64,000 nucleotides of DNA from Paramecium pentaurelia (Eukaryota > Ciliophora > Oligohymenophorea > Peniculida > Parameciidae): positions 580,659 to 644,658 of the forward strand of contig CAJJDO010000003.1 in assembly GCA_905183005.1 (NCBI GenBank), written 5' to 3'. Under the pieces are notes generated by a model. It did not search any database and was not told the origin of the DNA. It saw only the letters and a program-made list of their open reading frames with translations. This document shows, in pieces, positions 50,112 to 63,405 of this stretch. Each line of letters starts with the position of its first letter. Positions within the stretch are counted from its first letter, which is position 1. The position numbers were made by a program, and so were the translations under genes.

Positions 50112-53100
50112 ATGGAGCAAAATTAATTCTTCGCATTAAAGATTCCTTTCATTGAGTAAGGTCTTAATCCTTAAACAACAAAAGGAGATACAAAGGAAAA
50201 ACAAGGAAAATCCATCTTAACAATTATTGGAGTAATTGATGCTTCAGGTTCGATGAGTGGATGTTGGGAATGGCTTTCTGATTTTTGGAATCAAAGCATA
50301 CCTAAAGAAAACTTAATTACTATAACCTTTGATACAAGATAAAAGATTTCAGCAGAAGGAGTTTTATCAAAAAGAATCAAAGATCATGGAGGTGGTGGAA
50401 CAGAAATAGTTCCTGCTTTTTAAACAATGGAAACTGAATTATAAAAAGTTCCCATCTAAAATAATATTACTATAATATTTATAAGTGATGGACAAGACAA
50501 TAATGTAAGAACAATTGATGAAAGAATGAAGAAATTAAGTGGTAACACTTAAAATCGAAATATCAATTTCATCTGTTTAGGAGTTGAATCTGGATTTCCA
50601 ACTAATATTTCAATGAATTTAAGATAACTTTATCATAGAGGTGATCCATAGATTCCTGCTATTTATTTGATAGAACATGCTTCTCCTCAAGCTTTTTTCA
50701 ACAAATTTGAGACTATGAAGAAATACTTTTATCCATCTTAATAATTAAGATTAGACAGAATGATTAATCTTTTCCCTTATGATGAAGATGTAACTGATGA
50801 AGTTTATGAAGGATAATGGATTATAACATAAAAAAAATAAATATCAATTATTTAAGAAGATAAAGATCCAATAATACTTAATCCAATTGCTGAATCTGAT
50901 TTATAGGTAGATGATATAGTTGATCTATTCCGTTCATGGGTTTAAAATCTATAAATCAGAGCAATGAGTGGTGCCTAATAAATTAAAGATAAGGCTGCTG
51001 ATGCCTTAGCTATTATGGAAAGATTGGCTAATAGATTAAGTGATAAATTTAATATGAATGTTTTGAATTTCGATTAGGCAGAAATTGTTGATCCTACTTA
51101 ACCATTTAATGTTAGAGCTTAAAGAAATTATGTTTATAAATATGGAAATAAATTGTTATTCTTCATTGAAGAAGCCAGATAATTAGCTAAGGGAGTTGAT
51201 ATCAAATAGTTGGGAGATTTTGAAGCAGCCAAAAAATTAAATATTGGTACTATTACTGGAAAGCATTAATAAAAAGCTTTAGCATTAAAAGGAATTACTG
51301 TTGAAGAATTTAGAAAAATGAGAGATGAATTTTAAGAAATCATTATTAACTGCGATTTTAAAAAAGAAAATGAATAAGGATAGGAAAGATCTGTTGTTAG
51401 TCTTGAAACATAAAGAGATATTGTTTCAAATTCAAAACTTGTAATAGAAGGATTAAAGTATATTAAATCTTAATATGATTTTGCTGAAACATTCCCTTTA
51501 GTTGGTCATGGCTTAAAAGTTAAAAGAAATGATGGATGTTTTGTCAATCCTTGGTTGGTTCAAGTAGAGAATTTTGCTTAATAAAACAAAGTTATTGATT
51601 CTGCTTATCTTATAAAGAATAATTTTAAAGTAGAACTTAATACTGGAGGTGAAAAAAAAGAAGAAATTAATTGTATCTTACCATTATTTCCTCCATCAGA
51701 TAAAGATCTTTAACCTATATTAAGATCTAAAATCATTAAGTTATTACTTACATTTATGGTTTAATAAAATGTAGATACATTTTATGAAGAAACCTATTTA
51801 GCTTTATTGGCCAATGCTTTAATATTTGTTTATAAATAACCAAGAACAAAATGGTAAGAAGATACTATTAACTTAATTTATTCAACAACTTCTATAGTAT
51901 ATTAAGGAACTGAAAAATTTGAAAATTATTTAAAGAAGCTTTTGGAGAATCCAACTTCTGCATATTTAGAAAGAGAGGAGTAATATGAAGATTATGTAGC
52001 TACTTCTAAACCTTTTATTTCTTTGTTCTATTTAATGATGACCAAAAATATTGTTTAAGATTTTGAATCTTAAATTGAAAAATTAATATTATATCACTTT
52101 ATTAGAGAATAGTTCAAACATTAATAATAATTAACATATTATTTAAAATTAAAATTAGAAAAATAAGATGAGGATAGTTTATAAAATTAATTAAAATAAA
52201 CCTTTGAAAAACATGTTAGTATTAAACATTTTAGATAATCAATAACTTAAGAGATAGAATAAGTCTTATTGAGTAGATTTGAAAATGATAATACTACTGT
52301 TGATCTTTTTGAAGATAAAGTATACAATAGAGATATGAAACTCACTTTAGAAGTCATTGAAAACTTTTATGAATAATTCAAAGGAGTTAAGTTTGACTAA
52401 AAGAAATATATTCACTTAATTTATCATATTATTAAGACTCCAGAAAAAGAAGTTTTCACAACAAATGTCAATTACTAAAATATTAAAGAAATCTAAAAAG
52501 AATTGATTTAATAAAATAAAGGAGATTTAACTAAAGGAACCTAATCCACAAAAGCTGCTTTAGAAAAAGAATATATAGTTTGGTTCATAAAAAATCATAT
52601 GATGGTTAAGCCTTTAACATTTGAATAATTACAATAAGAATGTTAAGAAAAAGGTATTGATGTAAATACAATTGCATATAATGTTAAATCTGGTTTAAGT
52701 AGTAATTGTTGTATGTCTAAAAAATGTCCATTTTATTTAATTGTTAATGGATTAGATTATAAAAGACATATTTAAACATGGGGAAGAAAAGTTCCATCAG
52801 GATTTCATTAATATGTTAGAGAAGAAATTTTAAAAGGACAAAAACTTGAATAAATTATTTAGTCTGCTAATTAAAAATGGAAGAAATTCCCAAAGTTATA
52901 TTTAGGAAATGAAGATGTGGTTCATTAATACATTAAAATGATATCAGAATCATTACCATAGGATTACTAAATCAAAGATTTACCTTAATAACAACTACTT
53001 CATCATCAAGTTAAGTTAACATTCCCCAAAAAATAGAAGGTTTAGAAATATGGAAACAAAAGAGGTCAATAAAGAGGAGGTAGAGGAAGAGGTGGACAAA

Positions 53101-53162
53101 GAGGCAGAGGAGGTCAAAGAGGAAGAGGTAGAGGAGGAAGAGGCCAAAGAAGAGGACCTTGA
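50112..53162 (+). CDS. vWA-domain protein with C-terminal RGG repeats
   Basis: 1,016 residues with no intron, which is unusual for so long a gene in this window. Residues ~35-200 are a von Willebrand A domain: TIIGVIDASGSMSG is a complete DxSxS metal site, TIIFISDGQDNN the later Asp strand. A long helical middle follows with few landmarks (TTSIVYQGTEKFENYLKKLL, CCMSKKCPFYLIV). From about residue 982 the tail is Arg/Gly-rich (RGGRGRGGQRGRGGQRGRG), a typical RNA-binding and arginine-methylation region. The combination suggests a cytosolic RNP-associated scaffold. No signal peptide. I recognise no named family for the whole protein. Confidence 0.82.
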
Positions 53163-53466
53163 AAATATAAAATCATTAATGTTTTATTTAATTGTTAAAA
53201 ACTAAAATAAATATATTATATATAACTTAGTAATATGAAAGCTAATAATAATCAACAAAAAAGATGAGTATTTTAAGTTTTAGATATCAATCATTATTGT
53301 TAATAATAATAATAAGAGATAAAATTTAGATTTATTTTGTAAATGAATTACTTATCGATTAAATGATATTTATATAGATTATTTAATTTTAGTTTATTTA
53401 TTTTTCATTAATTTACTTAATCCTAAGGAGATAATCATTAATATTTAATAATATTAAGAACAAAAA
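53163..53466. other. AT-rich spacer
   Basis: About 300 bases between two plus-strand genes. Nothing recognisable beyond promoter-length sequence. Confidence 0.5.
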
Positions 53467-54270
53467 ATGAGTTAAATTGAAATGCAATAGTTTGATCAAG
53501 ATAGAGTACCTGATGATGAGAGGGAAGATGATTTTAAAAATTTGATAGCTATATTGGCTGGAAAAATTAGATTAAAAACAGTAGAACCTGGAATTTTGGG
53601 AAGATTAGATCATTTAGAAAATTATTATGATCTTTTACCTTTCAACATCAGAGGATTTAGATTGATTAATAGAGCAAGTTTAATAGATGGTGATTTTGCA
53701 AAGAGATATATAATCAAATAAATAATTGATTTGAATTTAGATCTTGAAAGTGTTTTTAAATTAATTAAATAGATGATTTTAGAAAGCATTATTTGATAGA
53801 TACAGCTGTAAACATGGTAAAAGGAGTGCCAACTTGGTCATTCTTTGTTAGTTTAATTTTGTTAACTTTATTTTTGTTATAGGTTTGTTTAGATTCAATG
53901 TTATATAACCTTTTAGTTTTGAAGCATGATTCTGTTTAGACTGAATACGATAATACAACAGGGCCTACTGCAAATGATGAGTATGAAACATCTATTTTAC
54001 TTAAGATAAACTTTACATGATTTGAAAGAAGAATTAATAGCCATTTGGTTCTTATACATACTGCTACCTTTTAGATTAGGATTATGGATGATAGATTTAA
54101 TCATTCGTTATACAGGTTTAAGATACTTTAGAAAAGAATATACAACTTTTGCAATGTTTTTTGATTTTCTATTGGGATTGTTAACTATAATTATAGTTGG
54201 TTTTTCAACAAGATTAGATTATAGTTTGAGATCTGATACTGCTTAAACTCAAGTCGAATTAGTATTTTGA
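53467..54270 (+). CDS. Predicted multi-span membrane protein
   Basis: 251 residues after introns of 23 and 25 nt. A soluble N-terminal half of ~105 residues (LIAILAGKIRLKTVEPGILG, PFNIRGFRLINRASLIDGDF) is followed by a span (WSFFVSLILLTLFLLQVCL), a polar loop, and two more spans (IAIWFLYILLPFRLGLWMID, FDFLLGLLTIIIVGFS). No signal peptide; no family recognised. ER or plasma membrane location is inferred only from the spans. Confidence 0.72.
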
Positions 54271-54456
54271 TAAATTATTTGCAAGATCATCAGAAATTTA
54301 ATTATTTTCTTGACATTTTTGGCAGGCATGATTTAATCAAAGAAGGCTATGGATTTAACTAAGAGATTATGTTTATTATTTAATTAGAGAAAAGTCTCAT
54401 GTTGTAATTTTATTAGTTTTTGAATTATATAAAATATATTAATAAATAAAATAAAA

Positions 54457-57296
54457 ATGACTGACAATATTGAAAAGAATGAATCTATTCAAAGTTATAT
54501 GAATTATTCAGAACAAAGACTAATGAATGAAGACTCTTTTTTAAAATAGAAATAAACATAAGAGGAAGATCCTTAAGCATTTGAATAATCTGAAACTCAG
54601 TAAGTTATCATTTATGATTAAGGTCATAAAATAAATAGATTGATCCAATGTTACAACAAAATGATGAGGAATAAGAATAAGAGATTTAACCTATTGAATT
54701 GAATCCATTATAAATATTTGAATCTAAGAAAATGGAAATCATATAAAATTGTTAAAAAAACAAAACTCTATATACAGATCCAGATTTCCCTATTAATAAT
54801 AGTAGTCTATATAAGGATCCTTAAAAACCTCCAGAATTTGCAAAAGATATAAAATCTGTTAAATGGGTGAGACCACATGAAATTTCTAAAGATGCTAAAT
54901 TCGTTATTGATTTTGAAGGAGATTATAAATAAGGAGCTTTTGGAGAATCCTGGTTTGTAGGAGCAGTAGTCATAGTAGGATAAATGAAAAAATACAATGA
55001 GAAATAAAATAAATAAACTTAATAGTTATCTTAACAATAAATATCTTAACTTGAAAAATTAATTTTAGATTATGATTAATTTGATGATTGTGGTTTTGTA
55101 GCATTTCAATTCTTTAAAAATGGAGAATGGAAATAAGTTATTGTTGATACACTTTTACCTTTTGATTAAGATAGTAAATAAATATTATTTACTTAATGTG
55201 CAAATCCATCTGAATTTTGGTTACCATTAATGGAAAAAGCATACTGTAAATTACATGGAAATTATGAAACTATATGTGATGGACATATTGGAGAAGGATT
55301 GGTTGATTTAACAGGAGGTATAGCTGAAATTAATTCATTAAGAGATCCATAATTAAGTAAAATGATAGAAAATGATTAATTATGGTAAGTATTATTGTAA
55401 ACACATAAATTATAATTTTTTATGGGATGTATGAATCATAATGAAACTAAAGGAACAAAAAATGCTGATACAGGTACTCATGGAATATTAGAAAATCATC
55501 ATTATGGTATTGTAGATGTAAGAGAATTTCCAAAAGAAAAGTTAAGATTAATGAGAATAAGAAATGTTTGGGGACCAGAAGGTGGATGGAATGGAGCATT
55601 TTCTGATGATTCTGAAGAATGGGATAAACATAGAAATTTAAGAGAAGAATTAAAATTAGTATTTAAATCAAAAAAAAGTGATGGAACATGGTGGATGTCA
55701 TATTAAGATTGGCATTAACATTTTAATAAATTTTATATTTGTAAAGTATTCCCAGAAAGTTGGTAATAATATGCAATCTAAGGAAATTGGTTTGCAAAAA
55801 CATTAGGAGGAGTATGTCCTTTAAAAATGCCATCTGAAGGCTTACCAGATTATGTATAAGTAGATACTGATGAAAAATGGTTTAATAATCCTTAATATAA
55901 AATTAAAGTACATAAAGAGACTAAATTATATTTATCATTAATGTTAGAAGATGAAAAAATAACATAATAACCTTATGTAGCTTGTAATTTAATGGTCATA
56001 GCTAATAAAGCAAGATTGAGTAGAATTTGGGAAAGACCACCAAATTAAGATATAGTTATTGATATGAATCCAAAAGGAGATATATAAGCTTAAAGAGAAA
56101 TTACTTAATATTTAATACTCAAAAACTTTGAAGGTAAAACCTTTGGTAATTATATGGTTGTTCCTAATATGATTGTAAATGAAACTAGAAAAGAAGAGAA
56201 AAGAAATTTTATCTTAAGAATATTTAGTTCTGATAAAATTGATGTAGCTGAAATGCCAGAAACATTAGAAATACAATAAGAAGGTAGTTGGAATGAAACT
56301 TCTGCTGGTGGTAAAAGGAAATATGATAATGGTAAAGAAAATCCTAATTGGTGTAAAAATCCTCAATATTTCTTGAATTTATCTGTTAGCACTCATTTAA
56401 AGATTATATTAAGAAGATAAGGATAAGTTAAAAGAGCTAAAGGTACTAAGATTGGAATGACAATTTGTAGATTTGATAAGGCACCTACAAATTCATTAAA
56501 TATCATCAAATAATAAAAAGGAGGAGGAACAAGTAATATCATTTTATTTATTCTTATTAGATTTAGTAAGGCTTTTAAAATAGACTTAATAACAATTAGA
56601 AGCTCCTAAAATGATTGGAATTCAAAGAAAACTTTTAATAGGATCTAATGAAAAATTTAAATAATCTACATACTTTAATGAAGATGTGGCAGCCTTATAT
56701 TTCCATTTTAATCCAACAGAAGGCCCTTTCATTATAATTCCATCATTAGATTAAGAGGATCGTTCTGCCAATTATAAATTAACTAGTAAATATATTATTT
56801 AAACTTTCTAGTTTATTCTAATTAGGAAGTTGAATTAACAAAATTAGATGAAACCAAGAATTAAGTTCATATAGGAAAATGGGAATAAGATATATCAGAT
56901 GGAGGTTGTCATCTGTATGAAGATCCTTATGAAAAGGATACTAGTAAAAGAACATGGACAATGAATCCTAAATATTCTTTATAGTTTTTTGAACCTATTC
57001 ATATAACTATTACACTTTGTATAGCAGAAAAGAATTGGAAGTCAAAAACAAAGAATACTGTTGGAGGTATGATTGGAGTCTATTTGATTGAAAAATCAGA
57101 GAATAAAATAACAACATAATAGATTGTGAGAGTTCCTAATTTCTTACCAATTAATGAAATTCAAGAAGAATTTGATTTGTAACCAACTAAGAATGGTTAT
57201 TATATTATGCCAACAACATATCAATCTAAAATACATGGATAATTTATTTTAGCAGTTTAAGGAGATAAAGAATTTACATTACAAGCATTAAAATGA
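54457..57296 (+). CDS. Calpain-like protein with catalytic Cys replaced by Ser
   Basis: About 900 residues; at least three introns. After an acidic N-terminus comes the calpain core: QGAFGESWFVGAVV, where calpains have QG-x-LGDCWF. The codon at 54948-54950 is TCC (Ser) in place of Cys. The His (ENHHYGIVDVREF) and Asn (RNVWGPEGGWNGAFSDDSEEW minus its first residue) regions are kept. Two or more C2-like/domain III modules follow (KIKVHKETKLYLSLML; SAGGKRKYDNGK...NPQYFLNLS; DGGCHLYEDPYEKD...NPKYSLQF). No penta-EF-hand is visible. With Ser in place of Cys it is probably catalytically dead or strongly impaired and may be a regulatory pseudoprotease, as known for several calpain homologues. Confidence 0.87.
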
Positions 57297-57385
57297 AATA
57301 TATCAAATAAATTTTATCATAAATTAATTCTTTATTTAATTATTTTTAATTCAGAATTAATAATATTATTATTTATGATTAATAT

Positions 57386-58080
57386 TCACAATTTCTTTTA
57401 AATTTCTCTTCCTTTCCAATAAATTAAAAATTGAAATGTTATTATTAATACTAAAGAATTATCTAATATCATTAAACACTATTAAATTCATTATAATAAT
57501 AATCATACATATAATAATTTATTGTTAGATTCTGCAAATATTGATAATGCTCTAGGAATTGCTCCAGCTTAATTCTATAAATGTGTTAAAAATGCTAGTT
57601 ATCCAGTTGATTATCTTTAGTAATTCATTTTTATTTATGGCCATTTCGAAAAAAACACTAAAATAATGATATCTTTAATACATAAAATCATGTTAATATA
57701 TATGCTAAGTTTGAATATAATTTAAGGTACAATCTAAAATAAAAATACTACACTGATTATTCCTAAAAAACTCAATTTTCTTATGTAATCTCTCTAAATT
57801 GAATTGTAATATCCAAATTGAAATATAACAATGATGTATTCTATATACAATATGACATTTTCTCCATAGAGTAAGAAACTGGTTCCTTCATACATATTAT
57901 ATGCAACATTAAAAATTAACATAAGAGTCTATTAAGTATTTTTGATACTTCTGTATATATAGATGAAAAGGATATGCCTTAAATGCTTTTGCTTTTATAT
58001 ATCTTATAAATTTATGGCAATTGATTGAATATTGCACCAAATACAATACCATAACTTATTAAATTATATATAAAAGTCAT
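57386..58080 (-). CDS. PQ-loop membrane protein, MPDU1 family
   Basis: MPDU1 is needed for use of dolichol-phosphate mannose and glucose on the ER lumenal side. About 206-214 residues depending on one 24-nt intron; other introns are 20 and 30 nt. Seven hydrophobic spans with two PQ-loops: FNQLPQIYKIYKSKSIQGIS then TLMLIFNVAYNMYEGTSF and YGENVILYIEY; second loop SKWPQIKMNYQRQSTGQLAF then GAIPRALSIFAE. The GTSFLLYGE and STGQLAFLT blocks are those of MPDU1 and not of lysosomal PQ-loop transporters. On the plus strand the same region gives misleading frames. Its ATG is 12 bp from the divergent gene at 58093. Confidence 0.87.
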
Positions 58081-58092
58081 AAATAATAAATA
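58081..58092. promoter_or_regulatory. 12-bp shared divergent promoter spacer
   Basis: Twelve bases separate the MPDU1 start (minus) from the coiled-coil gene start (plus), the shortest divergent spacer in the window. Confidence 0.4.
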
Positions 58093-59560
58093 ATGAGTAA
58101 TGAAGCAATAGCTGGATTTATAGTTACAAAAACTATCTAACAAAATCCTTTACGATATTATGATGCTAATTTCAATGATTATAGAGATAAAAACATGATT
58201 ATGTATATTTAGAAAAAATATGCAGATCTAAAAAGTAAAGTTTAAATTTCCTGTAGAAAGAACTGGAGTCAAATTTTTACCAAAACAAACTTTAGCTAAT
58301 ACATAATTGCAAGTGAAATTAAAGGCTTAAGAAGGTAATAAGGAATATTAAGGAAATTATGAATTACAACCTGAAGTAGTAGAAATTATGTAAAGAGTTC
58401 TTGATAAAGAATAATTAGAGAACTTATTAAATTTTTAAGTGATTCCTAAAAGATCAAAGAATTGGAAGAAAAAACCTATATCTGTATAACAAAAATTGGC
58501 TATGATGATGAATGATAACATAGAATAAGCTTAATTGGATGACCTATATTAAAGTTACAAACGATAAAATTTAAAGCAAAATGTATTTATAATAATTAAT
58601 TTAGCTTAAAGAAGTAAAGACATCTATAAAAAACTCTAAAGATGCTAGTAAAAGCATAGGAAAACACAAAGGATATTAGAATATTGAATTAGATGACTAA
58701 GAATAAGTTAATTTTTTTATGAAAAAACTTTGTGAAGATCAAAATATTAATGCTTGTACAGTTTTAGATATCTAAAATTGTAAATTTAATATAATATTTA
58801 AATATTAGAAGAATTAACATATAAAGAAGATTAATGGGATGAAATGGAAAGATGGAGAAATATTGTTTAGAAAAGAATTACATAAGAATAGTTATTAGAA
58901 ATTATGCGTGAAGAAGAATTAAAATAAAATAGAGAATTAGTCAAGATTTTTAAAGAAACAAGGATAGATTAATTTGATCCTGACTTTTTTAAAAGTAAAG
59001 TTAAAATGACAACTATGAAAAGAGTAAATTAAGCATAAGATTCATAATATCATAAATTTTTTGTATCTAATGGAAATTAAGTTAATGGTTTTACATAAGA
59101 GGATTTTAGAAGGAAAAACTAATAATATTAATCTCCAAAAAGTCATTTCATGGATAATTTAAGTAAAGTTTCAAGGACTACAAGACCATAGACTAGTGTT
59201 AGTAGAACATTAAAAACTTAAACAAGTATAAAAACAGATATAGAATTTAATAAATTTTTAAAGTAATGTGATGTGATTGAAAATAATTTCAAAAAGGATA
59301 AAAATATCTTAAAAGAGAAGTTTAGATCTCTTGATAATATAATGGAAAAAGCAGGTCAATATTTATCTATGGATAAACCTTAATTTGAAAGAGAACCTAA
59401 TTAAGAATTTGAAAAATTTAAAAAACAAAGATTATTTAAAAAGAAATTTGTCACTTATTTAATTGATAAAGTAGAAAAGTAATCTGATCTTTTGAGTGAA
59501 AAAATAAAATCATCTTAATCTAAATAATTTATAGAGAGAATTTTGTCAGAAGAATAATGA
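58093..59560 (+). CDS. Hypothetical coiled-coil protein
   Basis: 464 residues after introns of 22, 22 and 29 nt. No family recognised. N-terminus MSNEAIAGFIVTKTIQQNPL; early region contains KNMIMYIQKKYADLKRTG and a basic KRSKNWKKKPIS. The middle is charged coiled coil (EMERWRNIVQKRITQEQLLE), followed by a Ser/Thr/Arg linker (SKVSRTTRPQTSVSRT) and a second coiled coil to ERILSEEQ. Lys- and Gln-rich throughout, without signal peptide or spans. A cytoskeletal or axonemal role would fit but is not shown. Confidence 0.7.
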
Positions 59561-59602
59561 TGTTTGTAAATATAAACAATTTTTTATTAATATTCAAATT
59601 AA

Positions 59603-62600
59603 TCAGAAATTAAGCTTGATATATTTCTATAATAGATTGATATCTTCTTTAAGCAAATTTTTAAGACAGAATTTTAAATAATCTGGATCATTCTTTACTA
59701 AATTTTAGAAAAATTCTTTTAAGGCATCCTTAAATTTAATTTATTATAATAAATACCACTAAATTAATATTTAAACATGGATCTTTAAGATAAGTTAAAT
59801 CTTCTTCAGTAGTTTCATCACATTCTTCTCCTACTTCCTAATTAAAATCTAAGAATTCACTCATATATAATGTTGATCCAGTTTCAAGATCTGCTAATCC
59901 TTTATCTTTCTTTTCTTTAGGATCCAATGACTTAATATTAAATTTAATAATAATACAGCAAATCTTTCTGCTATATCTTATTCTTCATCATCTTTAATCT
60001 TTTCAATTTCAACATCAACTTAATCTTAAAATTAATCCTTTTTTATCACTTCATCATCATCATCTTCAACTTCTAATCTTTCATCTTCTTATTTAATATC
60101 ATTATTATTTTGAGTATGAGGTGTAACTTCATTATCTAAACATCTAATCAATAAAGATAATATCTTGAAAGGAGCATAAACATCTTAATAAATATATCAA
60201 ATTATTATACCACTATTAATATTTTGATGACTGGGATTATAACCTATAACTAATAAATTCTCTAAGGTCTTATCTTTTAATAAAAATAGTTTCATTAGAG
60301 CAGTAAATGTAGCATTTTTTGTGCCTTTTCCTCTAAATAATGGTTATTACAATAACCATTTATCAATTAATACTTTAAGAGCCATTCTATTATCTATACT
60401 CCATGAGGTTAGGAAATTAATTGATTCTTTTGGTTTTTCAATAATCATTCTAGCATATACTAAAACTAAAGATTAAACAGTAGATGGCATTCTAGATCTA
60501 TATATTTTGAAGACAACAGATTTTAATAAATTAATATCTGGATTTCCATCTAATAAGTTGTTTATTGTAATCATAACTAAATTTCCAGCAAATAATGAAG
60601 CTGATTCATTAGCAGAATTCTGTGGTACTTCCAATAATTTTAGATTTACCTTCATTACATCTTAAACAAGATTCCTTAAAATTTATATATATTCTTACAT
60701 TTTAAGTATTTGTCCAGTTTCTATAATAATAAAGTTCTTTAAACACTAACTAGTATGAACTTATAATTATGGATCTTCATTAATTAGAATTAGATTAACC
60801 ATAGAAGGTAATAAATTAATGAATGCTTCTTAAGCCTTATTATCAGAACAATATTTAATAAAAATGGATGTAAGATGCATTATTGCACTCATTAATCCAA
60901 TATCTGTTGGTTTCATTTTACTTTTATCTTAAATTTTATTCATATCTTCATAAAACACTTAAAAACAATCCATAATAAATGGACAAAAAACCTATTATGA
61001 TATTATTATAAATATACATCAAAAATATGTGGATAAGCATCTTTACATTAACAAATTCTCATAATTAGTTCATTAAACTATTTAATAACAACTGATTCAG
61101 TATGAAAGATACTAAAGAATGATAATAAAACTTTGGATCCATTCTTAGCTAAAGTAGTAGCCAAAATGCTTGAAAATCTAACTAAATTTATAGTTGATTC
61201 TAAGACATAAATAATTTAATCTTGACTAGCTTCTTGTAACACTTATAATATTAAATCCATTATTTCTGCTTTATATTGAAATTGTATATTATATTTATTA
61301 ATTTTTGTAGCATAACTAATATTTTTTTTTATTTTTACTTTCCTAATGCTTTTACTGATACTATTTTTAAAGTAATTGGATATTCAGATTTTAAATAATT
61401 TAGTACTGATTCAAAGAAGGGTACTAATAATTCTTTAAATTAATGACTAATCAATTCAGAGTATTTTGTTGTACTCCAAATAGCTCTAGCTTATAAACTA
61501 CTTGAATCTATAATATTATAAGTTATGTTAAATACTTTATCTTTCCAATTCAATTAATATATTCTACATACATTTTTTAATATCAAAAGTACTTTCATGT
61601 TTTTATTAGAAAACAATAATATCTTCTGAAAAACTTCCTAATAATAGATATCCAGTTTCTTTTCTTTTTTAAATAAAAGATTTTTAATAGAATGAATTAC
61701 TCACATAAATAGCAGAGGTCTTCATGAATTACATTACACTATCCTAATCAAATTCTTTAGATTATTATCCTTTCAATTCTTAGAAATTCAATTTTGATAT
61801 TATTTATTAAGCTAATTCTATGAATTCTTTTTCATCACGATTTAATATTAATTTCTCACCTACCATCAATATCTACTAAACAAATGTATCTCCATATTTT
61901 TCAATGATATCATTAATCAATCTCAAAGCTAATGTTCTAACACTTTTCTATAATAATTCTTCTTCATCATTAAGAATGAAGTAACTAGGATCTTTAACCC
62001 ATTATCTTTCCTAATCTTTTGTTGCAATTAGAAATGTTGTCAATGTATTCAATAATGGGAATGTACCAAATTTAATTAGATTATATAAAGCAGGTTTAGT
62101 AACTAAAATAGTAATTAATTCAATTGAATAGGCACAAAGACCTTCAATGTGATTATCATAATCATCATCTTCATTTAAATATTTATATTCAATATCTAAA
62201 TTATATAATATAGAAATACCATTTTGAAGATTTATAATTCTGTAATTAGTTTAAGGTAATTCTTTAGATTCTTCTGAAAATAAACTATCAATATGTTCAA
62301 TATCAATTTAGTATACAATATGACCAACATATAACTAGGTAATAGAATTGAAAAATTTCCAGACTGGAATTAATGATAATGACAATGATTTTCTACTATA
62401 TACTCCAAAGTCTCTAAAGACAACAATCAATATCTTTAACACTAATTTCTTGATGAATATATGTGATTTTGGAGATGTTTATAATGCAGATAAAAATAAA
62501 GACTAAATAATGCATATAAGATCTTACCATCCATATTTAAAATGTTGAATCTAGACATTTGTTAACCAAAGAATTATCAGTTCCATCTGCAAAGGAGATT

Positions 62601-63208
62601 GATCTAAACACCAAATAAACTAATAATAATATTTTCTCTCTTAGCTTCTCATTCAATTCTGGTTAAGCAAATATACTGAAGCCTTTCTCAAGGACTGAGG
62701 GAACAATCTCTTTACATAAGCTTTGTTATTCACCATTAGTTTCACTCAGTCTTCCAAATAATTGTAGAAATAGTTCTAAACTTGATTCTATTGCATTAAA
62801 GTCATCCATCCAATTTAACAATTCAATTAATGGATTTGGCCAAATATGACTTGGATCAAGACATATTATTTACACTATAATGGATGACTAACATATATAT
62901 TTTAATTAAATTACAATTAACTCAATAATAGGCATATTTGAAACATTCATAACCAGACCGTTTAATAAGAGTTCGCGTATCACTTTTCGTGATGGCTATA
63001 TTGATTCCCATTATTCAATCAAAACACCCTTCAATAGTATTCCAATCTTCAATCTTATTTCCACTGGATATTCAGGAGACACCATCATTTTAGTACTCTC
63101 AACCATAAAATCGGGATAAGGAGTATGAAGGATTTCATAAGCATTTTGTAAATTTTCTAATGCTTTTACATACACTTAAAGAGTTATTTCTGGTGTAGCT
63201 TCAGCCAT
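59603..63208 (-). CDS. Importin-beta family transport receptor, importin-9 (Kap114)-like
   Basis: HEAT-repeat karyopherin that imports histones, ribosomal proteins and actin in other eukaryotes. The span gives ~1,080-1,150 residues, right for the family. N-terminus: MAEATPEITLQVYVKALENL, then SPEYPVEIRLKIGILLKGVL followed by IEQW, an importin-beta N-terminal-domain pattern. The middle is HEAT-like helices (ILLLVYLVFRSISFADG). Near the C-terminus are an acidic stretch of Asp/Glu (in the position of the importin-9 acidic loop), SLDPKEKKDKGLADLETG, YLKDPCLNINLV and LKEFFQNLVKNDPDYLKFCL. Exon limits in the middle are not all resolved. The start is 197 bp from the divergent sterol reductase. Confidence 0.78.
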
Positions 63209-63405
63209 TTTAAATTTTATATAATATATAATATTTATTTCTTGATCTAACAATCACTAATATATGCTTTCCTGTTTCTCTCTATTAAATGCAACTCTAC
63301 TTAACAGTATTATAAAAGGTCCTCTTTTTCTAATAATAATTAATTATGACAATCTATTTTTTAAATATTTGAGTTTTTAATAATATTCTCAATAATATCA
63401 TATTA

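Noticed and set aside
57386..58080. A plus-strand gene with TGA at Trp-like positions and a frameshift
   Set aside because: The minus strand carries a complete MPDU1 PQ-loop protein with properly placed short introns; the plus-strand frames are its shadow.
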